Below, piece by piece: positions 1 through 8,165 of a DNA stretch of 13,929 nt. The notes below the pieces were generated by a model. That model had not been told where the DNA came from, did no database searches, and saw only the letters and a list, made by a program, of their open reading frames with translations. The stretch lies in contig CAMTOX010000008.1 of the NCBI GenBank assembly GCA_947074225.1, positions 1-13,929 on the forward strand, written 5' to 3'. Position 1 is the stretch's first letter. Each line of letters starts with the position of its first letter. This DNA is from an uncultured bacterium (lineage in GTDB: Bacteria > Bacteroidota > Bacteroidia > Bacteroidales > Paludibacteraceae). The position numbers and the translations under genes were made by a program.

Positions 1-58
1 TTTAACCGGAGAGGGACATACAGACGAATTATAAAAAACCGGAGAGTCTATATTAGCA

Positions 59-364
59 TTGCCTATGCTGATTGCCTATAAGAAGGTGCAGAAAGAAGAT
101 AACATATCTATTAAAACACTCGTCTCGGTTCCCAAAAGACAGTTCAAGCATGCCGTAGATAGAAACCGCTTTAAACGACTCATGCGTGAGGCTTATCGCT
201 TACAAAAGCAAGAGCTTTACACCTTAATAGAGCAGCAAGATTATACTTTGCATGTTAGTTTCACCGCTGTCACCAACCAACTCCCTACACAGGAGAAGGT
301 TATGATAAAGATGGAAAAGATACTTGGCAAACTAAAAGATCAATTGGTATGCGTAAATACATAA
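59..364 (+). CDS. rnpA: Ribonuclease P protein component, C-terminal part (5' end damaged or cut)
   Basis: This is the protein subunit of RNase P, which helps the catalytic RNA trim the 5' leader of pre-tRNAs. The family signature (the RNR motif) is clear: [16 protein letters not shown] follows [10 protein letters not shown]. The 101 codons given here lack the usual N-terminus; the family is normally about 115-135 residues. Family-like sequence continues upstream in the same frame (codons from base 2: LTGEGHTDEL, stop, KTGESILAL), but it is broken by TAA at 32-34, where homologues usually carry the Phe of a D-E-L-F-K pattern. The TTG at 59 and the ATG at 65 are therefore only the first usable codons of the open stretch, not convincing native starts. 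The stop overlaps yidD by 16 bases, which fits the common rnpA-yidD pairing. Identity is certain; integrity is not. Confidence 0.9.
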   Translation: MPMLIAYKKVQKEDNISIKTLVSVPKRQFKHAVDRNRFKRLMREAYRLQKQELYTLIEQQDYTLHVSFTAVTNQLPTQEKVMIKMEKILGKLKDQLVCVNT

Positions 365-570
365 ATTATATCTTCCTGATTCCGATATGGATTTATCAGA
401 AGAGTATCTCGCCTATGTTTCCTTCAAGTTGTCGGTTCACCCCGACATGCTCACAGTATGCCGTAGAGGCAATAAAGAAATATGGTCCTATTAAAGGTAT
501 TTGGTTGGGCACCAAACGTCTTTTACGATGCCACCCTTGGGGTGGAAGTGGTTACGACCCGGTTCCCTAG
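349..570 (+). CDS. yidD: Membrane protein insertion efficiency factor YidD
   Basis: This small protein of 73 residues assists YidC-dependent insertion of inner-membrane proteins; it is thought to sit at the inner face of the membrane through an amphipathic N-terminal helix. The N-terminus ([18 protein letters not shown]) is hydrophobic and amphipathic. The family core follows: the cysteine-containing [14 protein letters not shown], then KKYGPIKG, then [14 protein letters not shown] at the C-terminus. The length is normal for the family (about 70-85 residues). It starts inside the end of rnpA, so translation of the two is probably coupled. No terminator is evident between it and the glmS promoter. 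Confidence 0.96.
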   Translation: MRKYINYIFLIPIWIYQKSISPMFPSSCRFTPTCSQYAVEAIKKYGPIKGIWLGTKRLLRCHPWGGSGYDPVP

Positions 571-651
571 AACTTACAAAGGGATGCCAAAAGAGATTGA
601 ATTACAATAACATTAACAGTGTAAAGGGGAATTAAATTAATTAATATTTAT

Positions 652-659
652 TATCTTTG
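652..659 (+). promoter_or_regulatory. Bacteroidota-type -7 box (TATCTTTG) for glmS
   Basis: TATCTTTG matches the TAnnTTTG -7 consensus used by the Bacteroidota primary sigma factor. It lies 26 bases before the glmS ATG, giving a leader of about 20 bases. No TTTG-like -33 element is visible at the usual 19-21 base spacing; the region upstream is almost pure A/T. The leader has no recognisable ribozyme or riboswitch. Confidence 0.6.
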
Positions 660-685
660 CGCTTTAAACCATAAAAACAATACAT

Positions 686-2530
686 ATGTGCGGAATAGTT
701 GGATATATAGGCGGTCGTGAAGCATTCCCAATTCTTATAAAGGGATTACACCGATTAGAATATCGTGGATATGACAGTGCCGGTATAGCATTACTTGATG
801 ATTCAAACGATTTACGTGTTTATAAAACTAAAGGTAAGGTATCTGAACTAGAACAATTTGCTCAAGACAAGAATTGTTCTGGTAGTGTTGGTATAGCACA
901 CACCCGTTGGGCTACACATGGTGAACCCAATAAAGTAAATGCTCACCCACACTATTCTCAATCGGAAGAGTTAGCCTTAATACATAATGGTATTATAGAG
1001 AACTATGCAGTATTAAAAGAACAACTCATCAAGGAAGGTTATTCATTTCAAAGCAGTACAGATACAGAAGTTTTAATACAACTTATTGAATATATTAAAA
1101 AAGCTCATAATATTGATTTGCTTAAAGCTGTTCAGATAGCATTAAGCCAAGTTATCGGAGCTTATGCTATAGCAGTTGTAGAGCGTTCTAATCCCGATGT
1201 CATTATTGCTGCACGTAAAAGTAGCCCATTAGTCGTTGGAATAGGCGAAGATGAATTCTTCTTAGCTTCCGACGCTACACCTATTATAGAGTACACAAAG
1301 AAAGTAGTTTACCTAGAAGATGAAGAGATTGCCGTATTAGAACGTGGCAAAGATTTAGTAATCAAAACCATTAGTGATATAGAAAAAACCCCTGAGGTTA
1401 AAGAGCTAGAGATAAGTTTAAGTGAATTAGAGAAGGGACAATACCCTCACTATATGCTTAAAGAGATTTTTGAACAGACACAAACCATTCAACACTGTAT
1501 GAGTGGACGTGTAAATATAGACCTTAACAACATTGCTCTGTCGGGCTTTATTGATAATAAAGAACGTTTTCTCAATGCTAAACGTATTATCTTCACTGCT
1601 TGTGGTACCTCATGGCACGCTGCACAAATAGCTAAATATGCCATTGAAGAGTTTGCACGTATTCCAGTAGAAGTGGAATACTCTTCAGAGTTTCGCTATC
1701 GTAACCCAGTAATCACTGCCGACGATGTGGTTATTGCAATATCCCAGTCTGGTGAAACCGCCGATACTCTTGCTGCGATAGAACTTGCTAAGAAGCATGG
1801 TGCATTTATCTTTGGTGTATGTAATGTTGTAGGTTCATCAATAGCGCGTTTAACACATAGTGGTTGTTATACTCACGTTGGACCTGAAATCGGGGTTGCA
1901 TCTACCAAGGCATTTACTGGTCAAGTATCGGTATTACTCATGTTAGCTCTTGCTATAGCAAAAGAGAAAGGTACCATTGCCGAGGAGAAATTCCTTAGAA
2001 TCTTACATGAGATGGCACACTTGCCTGAACATGTAGAGAAGGTTTTATTCCTCAATAACGAGATTGAAAGATATGCTCAAAAGTTCACCTATGCTTCAAA
2101 CTGCATCTATTTAGGAAGAGGTTATAGTTTCCCTGTAGCTTTGGAAGGAGCATTAAAACTTAAAGAGATATCTTATATTCATGCCGAAGGCTATCCTGCT
2201 GCCGAAATGAAACATGGCCCTATTGCACTTATAAGCAATGAGATGCCAGTAGTAGTAATTGCTACAAATACAGGCATGTACGATAAAGTCGTTTCTAATA
2301 TTCAAGAGATTAAAGCACGTAAGGGTAAAATCATAGCCATCGTTACTGAAGGGGACGAGACTGTTAAGGCTATGGCCGACTTCTGCGTTGAGATTCCTCA
2401 AACAGAAGAGTGCCTAGTGCCTATTGTTGCTTCTATTCCATTACAACTTTTCGCTTACCATATTGCGGTAGCAAAAGGATGCGATGTTGACCAACCGCGC
2501 AATTTAGCTAAATCGGTTACAGTAGAGTAA
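686..2530 (+). CDS. glmS: Glutamine--fructose-6-phosphate aminotransferase (isomerizing)
   Basis: GlmS makes glucosamine-6-phosphate from fructose-6-phosphate and glutamine in the cytoplasm. This is the entry step to UDP-GlcNAc for peptidoglycan and lipopolysaccharide. The protein has 614 residues, normal for the family. MCGIVGYIGG places the N-terminal nucleophile at Cys2, exposed when Met is removed, and opens a class II glutaminase domain with HTRWATHG (72-79) and the Asn-Gly pair at 101-102. Two SIS sugar-isomerase domains follow: TACGTSWHAA near 304 and SQSGETADT in the first, LGRGYSFPVALEGALKLKE and EMKHGPIALI in the second. The C-terminus DQPRNLAKSVTVE is the usual one. It appears to be a single-gene unit with its own promoter and a strong terminator. 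The ATG start is unambiguous because Cys must be residue 2. Confidence 0.98.
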   Translation: MCGIVGYIGGREAFPILIKGLHRLEYRGYDSAGIALLDDSNDLRVYKTKGKVSELEQFAQDKNCSGSVGIAHTRWATHGEPNKVNAHPHYSQSEELALIHNGIIENYAVLKEQLIKEGYSFQSSTDTEVLIQLIEYIKKAHNIDLLKAVQIALSQVIGAYAIAVVERSNPDVIIAARKSSPLVVGIGEDEFFLASDATPIIEYTKKVVYLEDEEIAVLERGKDLVIKTISDIEKTPEVKELEISLSELEKGQYPHYMLKEIFEQTQTIQHCMSGRVNIDLNNIALSGFIDNKERFLNAKRIIFTACGTSWHAAQIAKYAIEEFARIPVEVEYSSEFRYRNPVITADDVVIAISQSGETADTLAAIELAKKHGAFIFGVCNVVGSSIARLTHSGCYTHVGPEIGVASTKAFTGQVSVLLMLALAIAKEKGTIAEEKFLRILHEMAHLPEHVEKVLFLNNEIERYAQKFTYASNCIYLGRGYSFPVALEGALKLKEISYIHAEGYPAAEMKHGPIALISNEMPVVVIATNTGMYDKVVSNIQEIKARKGKIIAIVTEGDETVKAMADFCVEIPQTEECLVPIVASIPLQLFAYHIAVAKGCDVDQPRNLAKSVTVE

Positions 2531-2541
2531 ACCACATATTA

Positions 2542-2590
2542 TAGAAATAGAGAGCCGTGTCGGATTATCTGACACGGCTCTCTATTTCTA
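2542..2590. terminator. Bidirectional terminator, perfect 20-bp stem
   Basis: Bases 2542-2561 and 2571-2590 are exact reverse complements, giving a 20-bp stem around a 9-base loop. The core GAGCCGTGTC is GC-rich. The outer ends (TAGAAATAG and CTATTTCTA) give each strand an A-rich entry and a U-rich exit. It begins 12 bases after the glmS stop and ends 14 bases before the stop of the converging thioredoxin gene, the right position to end both transcripts. Confidence 0.9.
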
Positions 2591-2604
2591 AAGGGTACAC
2601 TTTC

Positions 2605-3138
2605 TTATTTATCCAGTAAGCGGGCTATCTCTTTGCACATACCTTCAAATTCTGTATGGTTAAAGAGTCGTGTAAGATAAACTATCTTACCATCGCGATC
2701 TATAATCACATTACGGGTAATACCCGCATTGGGTTCTGCATATAGTTGAAATATCTTACCACCGGGGTCCAGTCCTATTGGATAGGTTACCTTTGTAGCT
2801 TTACGCAACACTTCTATCTTCTCTAACGGCTCATCGCGATCTATTCCAAATAGCGCAAAATCTTTACGCTTACCATATTTGTCCCAAATATCCTTCTCTA
2901 TAAATGGCATCTCTTTCCGACAGACACCACACCAACTAGCAGTAAACTGTAACATCACTACTTTACCGCGAAGGTCACTTAGTTTAACACGTTCACCATT
3001 ATCCAAGGTCATAACAAAATCTGGGGCTTGCTCTCCCACTTTTACAATATATCCTCTGCTACTATCTTCTTGTGCATTCAATGAGAATAAAGCCACAAAG
3101 CAAAATAGCATAAAAGCTACTCTTTTAAAACCATTCAT
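2605..3138 (-). CDS. Exported TlpA-like thioredoxin-fold oxidoreductase
   Basis: This protein of 177 residues probably performs thiol-disulfide exchange in the periplasm. Residues 1-22 form a signal peptide (hydrophobic VAFMLFCFVALFSL, cleavage likely after LNA). The mature part reads as an AhpC/TSA-Redoxin/TlpA domain: KVGEQAPDF, LRGKVVMLQFTASWC, and the redox motif WCGVC with cysteines at 70 and 73. The stretch GITRNVIIDRDG (139-150) corresponds to the strand that normally carries the conserved cis-proline (G-x-P-T-T-F-x-I-D); here the Pro position is Thr141. Members of this family serve cytochrome c maturation or general disulfide reduction; the substrate cannot be told from the sequence. 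It begins 37 bases after the recF stop with no consensus promoter between, so it is probably the last gene of that unit. Confidence 0.88.
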   Translation of the reverse strand: MNGFKRVAFMLFCFVALFSLNAQEDSSRGYIVKVGEQAPDFVMTLDNGERVKLSDLRGKVVMLQFTASWCGVCRKEMPFIEKDIWDKYGKRKDFALFGIDRDEPLEKIEVLRKATKVTYPIGLDPGGKIFQLYAEPNAGITRNVIIDRDGKIVYLTRLFNHTEFEGMCKEIARLLDK

Positions 3139-3175
3139 AACTATATCATATTAAATTATTCTTTTAACAATCTAT

Positions 3176-4273
3176 TTAGCGTTCCTTAAACTCTCCTTTA
3201 TCCACTTCAAAAATGCGCGACTCAGTATTCAAATGTTGTATCAACTCGTCTAGATGTTCTCTATTTGTATCGGTAATAAAGATTTGCCCAAAGGCATCGC
3301 CGGTTACTAGTGTAATGATACGTGCTACCCTCTCGGCATCAAGTTTATCAAAAAGATCGTCCAATAGCAACAATGGCACCTTGCCGGTGCTCTGTTTCAA
3401 GTAATCAAACTGAGCTAATTTCAGCGCTACTAAGTAGCTCTTATTTTGTCCTTGCGAGCCTGTACGTTTAATTGGAAAGTCGCCTATCAGCATCTCTAAG
3501 TCGTCTTTATGAATACCGCGGGTAGTATATCCTATGGCATGATCGCGTTGTCGACACTCTTTAAGCAGTTCGGTGAGTTTGCCACGTTGACAATGCGAGG
3601 TGTACGATAATGACACCTGCTCTTCACCACCCGAAATTGTTTCATAGTAATATTGAAAACGAGGTGTAAAGCCTTCAATAAAAGCTGTGCGTCGAGCAAA
3701 GACCACCTCTGCCTCCACAGACATCTGTTCCTCAAGTATGTCGAGCATTGTTGCATCGGGCACCTGCTCTTGCTTCATCAAAGCATTCCTATTTTGTAAT
3801 GCTGAGTTATAGCGAATGAGTGCCGTGAGATAACTCTTATCGTATTGAGAAATGACGGTATCTAGGAATCGGCGGCGTTCATCACTACCCTCCGAGATAA
3901 GTTCTTGGTCGGAGGGTGAAATTAACACTGCAGGTATAAAACCTATATGATCCGACAAACGCTCATACTCCTTCTTATTTCGCCTAAATTGTTTCTTTGT
4001 TCTGCGCTTAACGGCACATGAAATAAACTCTTCTGTACCATTCATAAAATAGGTACCATTAATCATGAAGAAATCTTCACCATGCCTTATCACTTGTGTA
4101 TCTACAGCATTGAGATGGCTCTTGCAGAAGGAGAGGTAATAAACAGCATCTAATAGATTTGTCTTACCCACACCATTCTTACCCAAGAAGCAGTTAAGGC
4201 GTTTAGAAAAGCCTAACTCACAACTTGCTATATTCCTATAATTTAGTACCGATATTCTCTCTAAATAGTTCAT
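3176..4273 (-). CDS. recF: DNA replication and repair protein RecF
   Basis: RecF is an SMC-like ATPase that binds gapped DNA with RecO and RecR to load RecA in single-strand gap repair and fork restart. From the ATG at 4273 the protein has 365 residues, normal for RecF, and starts MNYLERISVLNYRNI as homologues do. Walker A is GKNGVGKT (31-38). The ABC-type signature is GSQGQNKS (272-279), and Walker B with D-loop is LLLLDDLFDKLD (301-312). A longer reading from TTG 4306 or ATG 4303 would add 10-11 residues not expected in the family. The ATG at 4273 also follows a purine-rich AGAGGGGAAAG, so I prefer it. It lies 33 bases after the DUF4954 stop and is probably cotranscribed with it. No dnaA, dnaN or gyrB gene is adjacent. 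Confidence 0.96.
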   Translation of the reverse strand: MNYLERISVLNYRNIASCELGFSKRLNCFLGKNGVGKTNLLDAVYYLSFCKSHLNAVDTQVIRHGEDFFMINGTYFMNGTEEFISCAVKRRTKKQFRRNKKEYERLSDHIGFIPAVLISPSDQELISEGSDERRRFLDTVISQYDKSYLTALIRYNSALQNRNALMKQEQVPDATMLDILEEQMSVEAEVVFARRTAFIEGFTPRFQYYYETISGGEEQVSLSYTSHCQRGKLTELLKECRQRDHAIGYTTRGIHKDDLEMLIGDFPIKRTGSQGQNKSYLVALKLAQFDYLKQSTGKVPLLLLDDLFDKLDAERVARIITLVTGDAFGQIFITDTNREHLDELIQHLNTESRIFEVDKGEFKER

Positions 4274-4306
4274 GCTTTCCCCTCTTATTTTCCTTTCATC
4301 CATCAA

Positions 4307-6298
4307 TTACTCTGCCACTATCTTTCTCAATCGTTCTATCATTTCAAGCCGTTGATTACGTTTTTCAAGAGCTTTAGCTTTATAGTATGTCACAAAAGCA
4401 TTACTATCTAAACTACCTCTCACGGCTTTAAAATCGTCCAAGCGCACAGATTCATCGCCATCAATGCCATAGCCCACTTGTGCCATTTGCGAGAACTCTT
4501 TTGAGGCATCGGCCACTATAGCATCGTCTAAGAAGGTGCACATTAAGTTTGCATTCTCCAGCAACTCTATACAATGTTCTAACTCCAACTTACCATACAT
4601 AAGGAAGAGCTCATTCTGTATAGCCTCATACACCCAATGCCACTCCATCTCTTTATAACGCGTTGAGTAGCGTTTAAAGCATTCGTCCAATTGAGTAAAT
4701 TCATTCAACTGCTTTTCTAATCTATCTATTATAGTAGCCATTTCACTTTCAGGTATTAAGCATCCGGCCACATCTACCCATTCACTATATGATTCTCTCT
4801 GTGCAGGCTTTAGCAAACGCTTCACTTCATCTTCAGTGGCAAAGGGTTTACTTTGTAAACGCTCTAAAAGAATATCGCCAAAATATTTTGTCAAGATGGC
4901 ACTATAAAACTTTATCCCACTAAAAACCTTCGCTTTAGGTATTTGGCAATGGTTGTAATATACCATTCCTTCAAGGTCGTTCTCATGGACTTCAAAATCT
5001 TCTAATATCTCTCTACCTCTCAACACCTTCTGCATTACATAAGGCGATAACATATTATATTGCACCACATCTTTTCTTTCCGTTTGGGCACGTCGGTCGC
5101 GTTGTTGCCATTTCTCGGCATCGCGCCAGGTACCAATACTACGAATATTTACTCCTGGTATGAGCAAAGTACTGTCGCCATCTTCTATGAGATAGGAGAA
5201 AGGAAACTCCTCACTATTCGGGTGGTTATAATGACGTCCCATAACCATGCTAAATGCTCCGATACGTGCCGGCCACATCACATAGCTACCACTACTGAAT
5301 TTACACCCGCGCTCAACCACTCCTTGAAGAGTTGGCCCTAACTTATAGAGGTGATTGCTTTGGTTGGTTGCCGAACCGGCATTAAAGAAAGAGTAGTAGC
5401 CACCAATTAACAAGGTCGACTTATGGTGTGTAACACTATAAGGAGCGGCAAATATTGAGGTTGCCTCACCATGGAATGCTTGACAATTGGCAAAGAAAAG
5501 ACTATCAATGGCCGAGAACTGCTTACCTATTTCGCTCCCTTGACCCACAAAGCAACGCTCTAATAGAGCGCCATCGGTTACTTGAGCACCCGCATCAATA
5601 ATAAAATCATCGGCTATTACGCCTTGTCCAATAGTGGTAGGACTCAATAAGGAACTACATATGGTACCATTCTTCAAACGGTTCACGCCTTTTACTACAG
5701 CATGCTCTCCTATATTTACATTACATAGGGTACCACACTGCTCAATCACACTCCCCTGGCCAATAGATCCCATAGCAGAACTTTTTAGCTCACACAATTT
5801 TTCAATACTCTTTTGTGCTAAATGAATTAGAGCCTGATTATGTCTATAGAAAGTCAACATATAGGCTGTTTGGGCTGTTAAACCCTCGTAAATCATCACC
5901 TCACGACCACCGGCTTCATTAAGCACCGATACTTGTACACCATTGCCAAAGTTGCTTTCTCCATCCACATAAAGTGTCTCCACATTCATGATACAACATC
6001 CATTGCCAACATGATAGTTTGCTAAATATCCATGAATATTATTGATATATACCTCCTCGCCTATGACACAATTATGAATCCTGGCATTACAAATGGAGGC
6101 CTTCACCTCTACTCCACCGGCAAGTGTATAACTCTTGGTCAAAGCACCAATACGTACTGAACCTGAAAAAGTAACCCGATATAGACTATCGGTAGTAAAG
6201 CCATCGCTCACCAATACGTCATTCCACGACTCGGCAAAACAACCATTTTGCTTCAATTGTTCTTGTTCTTTTTCTGTTAATGCTCTATAATTCTTCAT
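4307..6298 (-). CDS. DUF4954 family left-handed beta-helix protein, function unknown
   Basis: The product has 663 residues from the ATG at 6298. It resembles the DUF4954 family of Bacteroidota and spirochaetes, whose function is not established. Roughly residues 40-390 contain hexapeptide-like turns typical of left-handed beta-helix sugar-nucleotide acyltransferases (IGEEVYI, VGNGCCI, IGQGSVI, IGEHAVV, IGQGVIADDF). A conserved-looking block follows, with HHKSTLLIGGYYSFFNAGSA and later GRHYNHPNSEEFPFSYLIED. The last 220 residues or so are helical and charged. There is no signal peptide, so it is cytoplasmic. The frame stays open upstream to a possible start at 6367, but that extension would run through the likely promoter at 6323-6330 and has a cysteine-rich, unlikely N-terminus. 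MKNYRALTEKEQEQL is the natural start. It heads a unit with recF and the thioredoxin gene. Confidence 0.85.
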   Translation of the reverse strand: MKNYRALTEKEQEQLKQNGCFAESWNDVLVSDGFTTDSLYRVTFSGSVRIGALTKSYTLAGGVEVKASICNARIHNCVIGEEVYINNIHGYLANYHVGNGCCIMNVETLYVDGESNFGNGVQVSVLNEAGGREVMIYEGLTAQTAYMLTFYRHNQALIHLAQKSIEKLCELKSSAMGSIGQGSVIEQCGTLCNVNIGEHAVVKGVNRLKNGTICSSLLSPTTIGQGVIADDFIIDAGAQVTDGALLERCFVGQGSEIGKQFSAIDSLFFANCQAFHGEATSIFAAPYSVTHHKSTLLIGGYYSFFNAGSATNQSNHLYKLGPTLQGVVERGCKFSSGSYVMWPARIGAFSMVMGRHYNHPNSEEFPFSYLIEDGDSTLLIPGVNIRSIGTWRDAEKWQQRDRRAQTERKDVVQYNMLSPYVMQKVLRGREILEDFEVHENDLEGMVYYNHCQIPKAKVFSGIKFYSAILTKYFGDILLERLQSKPFATEDEVKRLLKPAQRESYSEWVDVAGCLIPESEMATIIDRLEKQLNEFTQLDECFKRYSTRYKEMEWHWVYEAIQNELFLMYGKLELEHCIELLENANLMCTFLDDAIVADASKEFSQMAQVGYGIDGDESVRLDDFKAVRGSLDSNAFVTYYKAKALEKRNQRLEMIERLRKIVAE

Positions 6299-6322
6299 GG
6301 TACAGCAGCTATATATTTGAGA

Positions 6323-6330
6323 CAAAGATA
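6323..6330 (-). promoter_or_regulatory. Likely -7 box (TATCTTTG) for the DUF4954-recF-thioredoxin unit
   Basis: Read leftward the sequence is TATCTTTG, a full match to TAnnTTTG and identical to the box before glmS. It lies 24 bases upstream of the ATG at 6298, giving a leader of about 18 bases. No TTTG is found at 19-21 bases upstream; the nearest TTG is 26 bases away. Its position rules against the longer start of the downstream gene. Confidence 0.6.
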
Positions 6331-6367
6331 CACTCTTTTTAGTTGATTTTTGTAAACAAGCGCACAA

Positions 6368-6714
6368 AAATGAACCTTTATGGAGTAGGAAACCCTTTTA
6401 TATTATATTTCCATGCCAATTCAACTCATTCTTTAACATCAAGACAACGAATCAAATAGCTACCACATGGCATACTTGTTGTTATTTTTTATTTCGTGGA
6501 GAGGCTAAAAATATATTATAGTAAGTTACTTTAGCCCTATTTAAAAAGATAAATTATCGCTATACCTATGTAGTTATTCTTAGTGAAATTGGTATAGAGA
6601 GGCTTTAATAGTATCTACAAATGAAGAGAAACTAAAGTCATCTTATTTGCCTATTATCAGAGCAACATATTGAAATTTTTAATCTCTCCTTGAACAAATC
6701 TAATAGTGAATGCT
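6368..6714. other. Divergent intergenic region before the TolC-ABC efflux operon
   Basis: This 347-bp A/T-rich stretch separates the leftward DUF4954 unit from the rightward efflux operon. I see no gene here. It should hold the efflux promoter, but no clean TTTG-N19-21-TAnnTTTG is present; the nearest is TACTTTAG at 6527-6534. Two possible operator-like symmetries are AGTAAGTTACT (6520-6530, odd-centred palindrome) and CTATACC (6560-6566) with its exact inverse GGTATAG (6591-6597), 24 bases apart. No regulator gene accompanies the operon. Confidence 0.45.
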
Positions 6715-8157
6715 ATGAAAAATAAGCTGTTTTATACTCTACTATGTGTGTTATGCACATTACTTATAATGCCTTGTGCCGCTCAGAAAAAGATAACACT
6801 AACTTTAGAAGAGGCACTCGATATACTTCAGAAGGAGAATATCTCCATAAAAATAGCGAATAAAGAGATAGAGGCTGCTAAAAGTGAGCATGGCAAAAGC
6901 TCTTCCTTTTGGTATCCCACACTTAATGTTACGGCCGGATATGCTCTCTTCTCCAACGACATCTCTATTACCGAGAACCTACAGCCCATTACCGATAAAA
7001 TGGAGAACTTCTTAGGCAACTATGGTATTACCGACGAGAATATTCACAATGTATTTAAACAAATTGGAGAAGAGACCTTTACTTACCAACTATTCCCAAA
7101 CCAAATGGCCACCATAGATGCTAATTTAGTGTGGCCCATCTTTACCGGATTAAAACGTATTTATGGTAATAAAATCACCAAATCGGTTGTCGATTTAGCC
7201 AAAGAGAGCAGCAGCCAAACCAGCGCTGCCATGCAAGCAACATTGGTCGACACCTATTTCGGCTTACGTTTAGGGAATCAAATGGTGCTGGTGCGCGATA
7301 AGACGGTAAAATCTATTGAACAACATTATAAAGAGGTGCTCTCCTTGCAAGAGAATGGCATGGTAAACAAAGCCGACCGTCTTTTTGTGCAAGTCTCTCT
7401 TGCCGAGGCCAAACGTGAGTACAACAATGCACAAGATAACCTTGAGGTGGCTCAAAATGCCTTTAAGGCAGTGATTATGTTAGACAGCACAGAGGTAGAA
7501 GCTGTAACACCCCTTTTTATTTGCGACACCCTTCCACCCATTTCCTATTTCAAGAAGACTTTCACTGAAAGCAACCACTTACTACGCAAATTAGATATTC
7601 AAAGTGATATGGCTATGAATGCAGTACGCATGGGACGCTCGGCCTATGCACCGGAAATTGCTTTAATAGGTAAACAAACCATATATTCGTGGGGAATTCC
7701 TAAAAATATGGTACCTAGATCTATGGTTGGAGTAGGACTCACTTGGAATATTTTCGATGGTCTTATTAGAGAGAACAACATTAAGGAAGCCAAGGTATCT
7801 AAACAATCCATTGAACTCACACGCCAGAAAATGGCGGTTGATTTAGAGGTTGGCATAGATAAATTCTATGCGCAATTAGAAAATGCTTTGCAAGAAGTTC
7901 ACACCTTAGAGGTTACTTTAGAACTTAGTCATGAACTTGTGCGTATGCGAAAAAAGGCATTTCAAGAAGGTATGGCCACATCATTAGAGGTGGTAGATTC
8001 TGAAGTCATGCTAGCTAAAATTCAGGTTGCCATGCTTATGGCATATTATCAATACGATGTTGCACTCATGAACTTATGTGCTATTTGCGGGGTACCGGCA
8101 CAATTTTATCAGTTCATGCAACAAGGAAAAGTATATCAGTATAACGACAATAAATAA
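6715..8157 (+). CDS. TolC-family outer-membrane efflux channel
   Basis: This is an outer-membrane channel that connects to a periplasmic adaptor and lets substrates exit past the outer membrane. The ATG at 6715 gives 480 residues, the usual TolC length. A GTG at 6706 would add three residues, but MKNKLFYTLLCVLC is a textbook signal-peptide start, with cleavage probably after PCAA. Two outer-membrane efflux (OEP) repeats are recognisable. The first has LTLEEALDILQKENISIKIANKEIEAAKS, read in pieces, and LVWPIFTGLKR. The second has GVGLTWNIFDGLIRENNIKEAK. Long alpha-helical stretches form the periplasmic barrel. It is the first gene of a four-gene operon (8 bases to the HlyD gene) and may also serve the EmrAB-type pump downstream, which has no TolC of its own in this window. 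Confidence 0.93.
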   Translation: MKNKLFYTLLCVLCTLLIMPCAAQKKITLTLEEALDILQKENISIKIANKEIEAAKSEHGKSSSFWYPTLNVTAGYALFSNDISITENLQPITDKMENFLGNYGITDENIHNVFKQIGEETFTYQLFPNQMATIDANLVWPIFTGLKRIYGNKITKSVVDLAKESSSQTSAAMQATLVDTYFGLRLGNQMVLVRDKTVKSIEQHYKEVLSLQENGMVNKADRLFVQVSLAEAKREYNNAQDNLEVAQNAFKAVIMLDSTEVEAVTPLFICDTLPPISYFKKTFTESNHLLRKLDIQSDMAMNAVRMGRSAYAPEIALIGKQTIYSWGIPKNMVPRSMVGVGLTWNIFDGLIRENNIKEAKVSKQSIELTRQKMAVDLEVGIDKFYAQLENALQEVHTLEVTLELSHELVRMRKKAFQEGMATSLEVVDSEVMLAKIQVAMLMAYYQYDVALMNLCAICGVPAQFYQFMQQGKVYQYNDNK

Positions 8158-8165
8158 CATTCTAT

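Noticed and set aside
660..685. glmS ribozyme in the glmS leader
   Set aside because: The leader is only about 20 bases from the likely transcription start, far too short for the ribozyme, which belongs to Firmicutes.
4274..4306. Longer recF start at TTG 4306 or ATG 4303
   Set aside because: RecF homologues start right before the first strand (MNYLERISVLNYRNI here), and the ATG at 4273 has a purine-rich stretch just upstream.
6299..6367. N-terminal extension of the DUF4954 gene to a start at 6367
   Set aside because: It would include the TATCTTTG promoter box at 6323-6330 and adds a cysteine-rich segment not expected in a cytoplasmic beta-helix protein; ATG 6298 is preferred.
6527..6534. 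TACTTTAG, also at 11933-11940, as a shared efflux promoter box
   Set aside because: It differs from TAnnTTTG at a key base, has no -33 partner, and lies about 180-310 bases from the starts; two copies of an 8-mer in A/T-rich DNA are not strong evidence.
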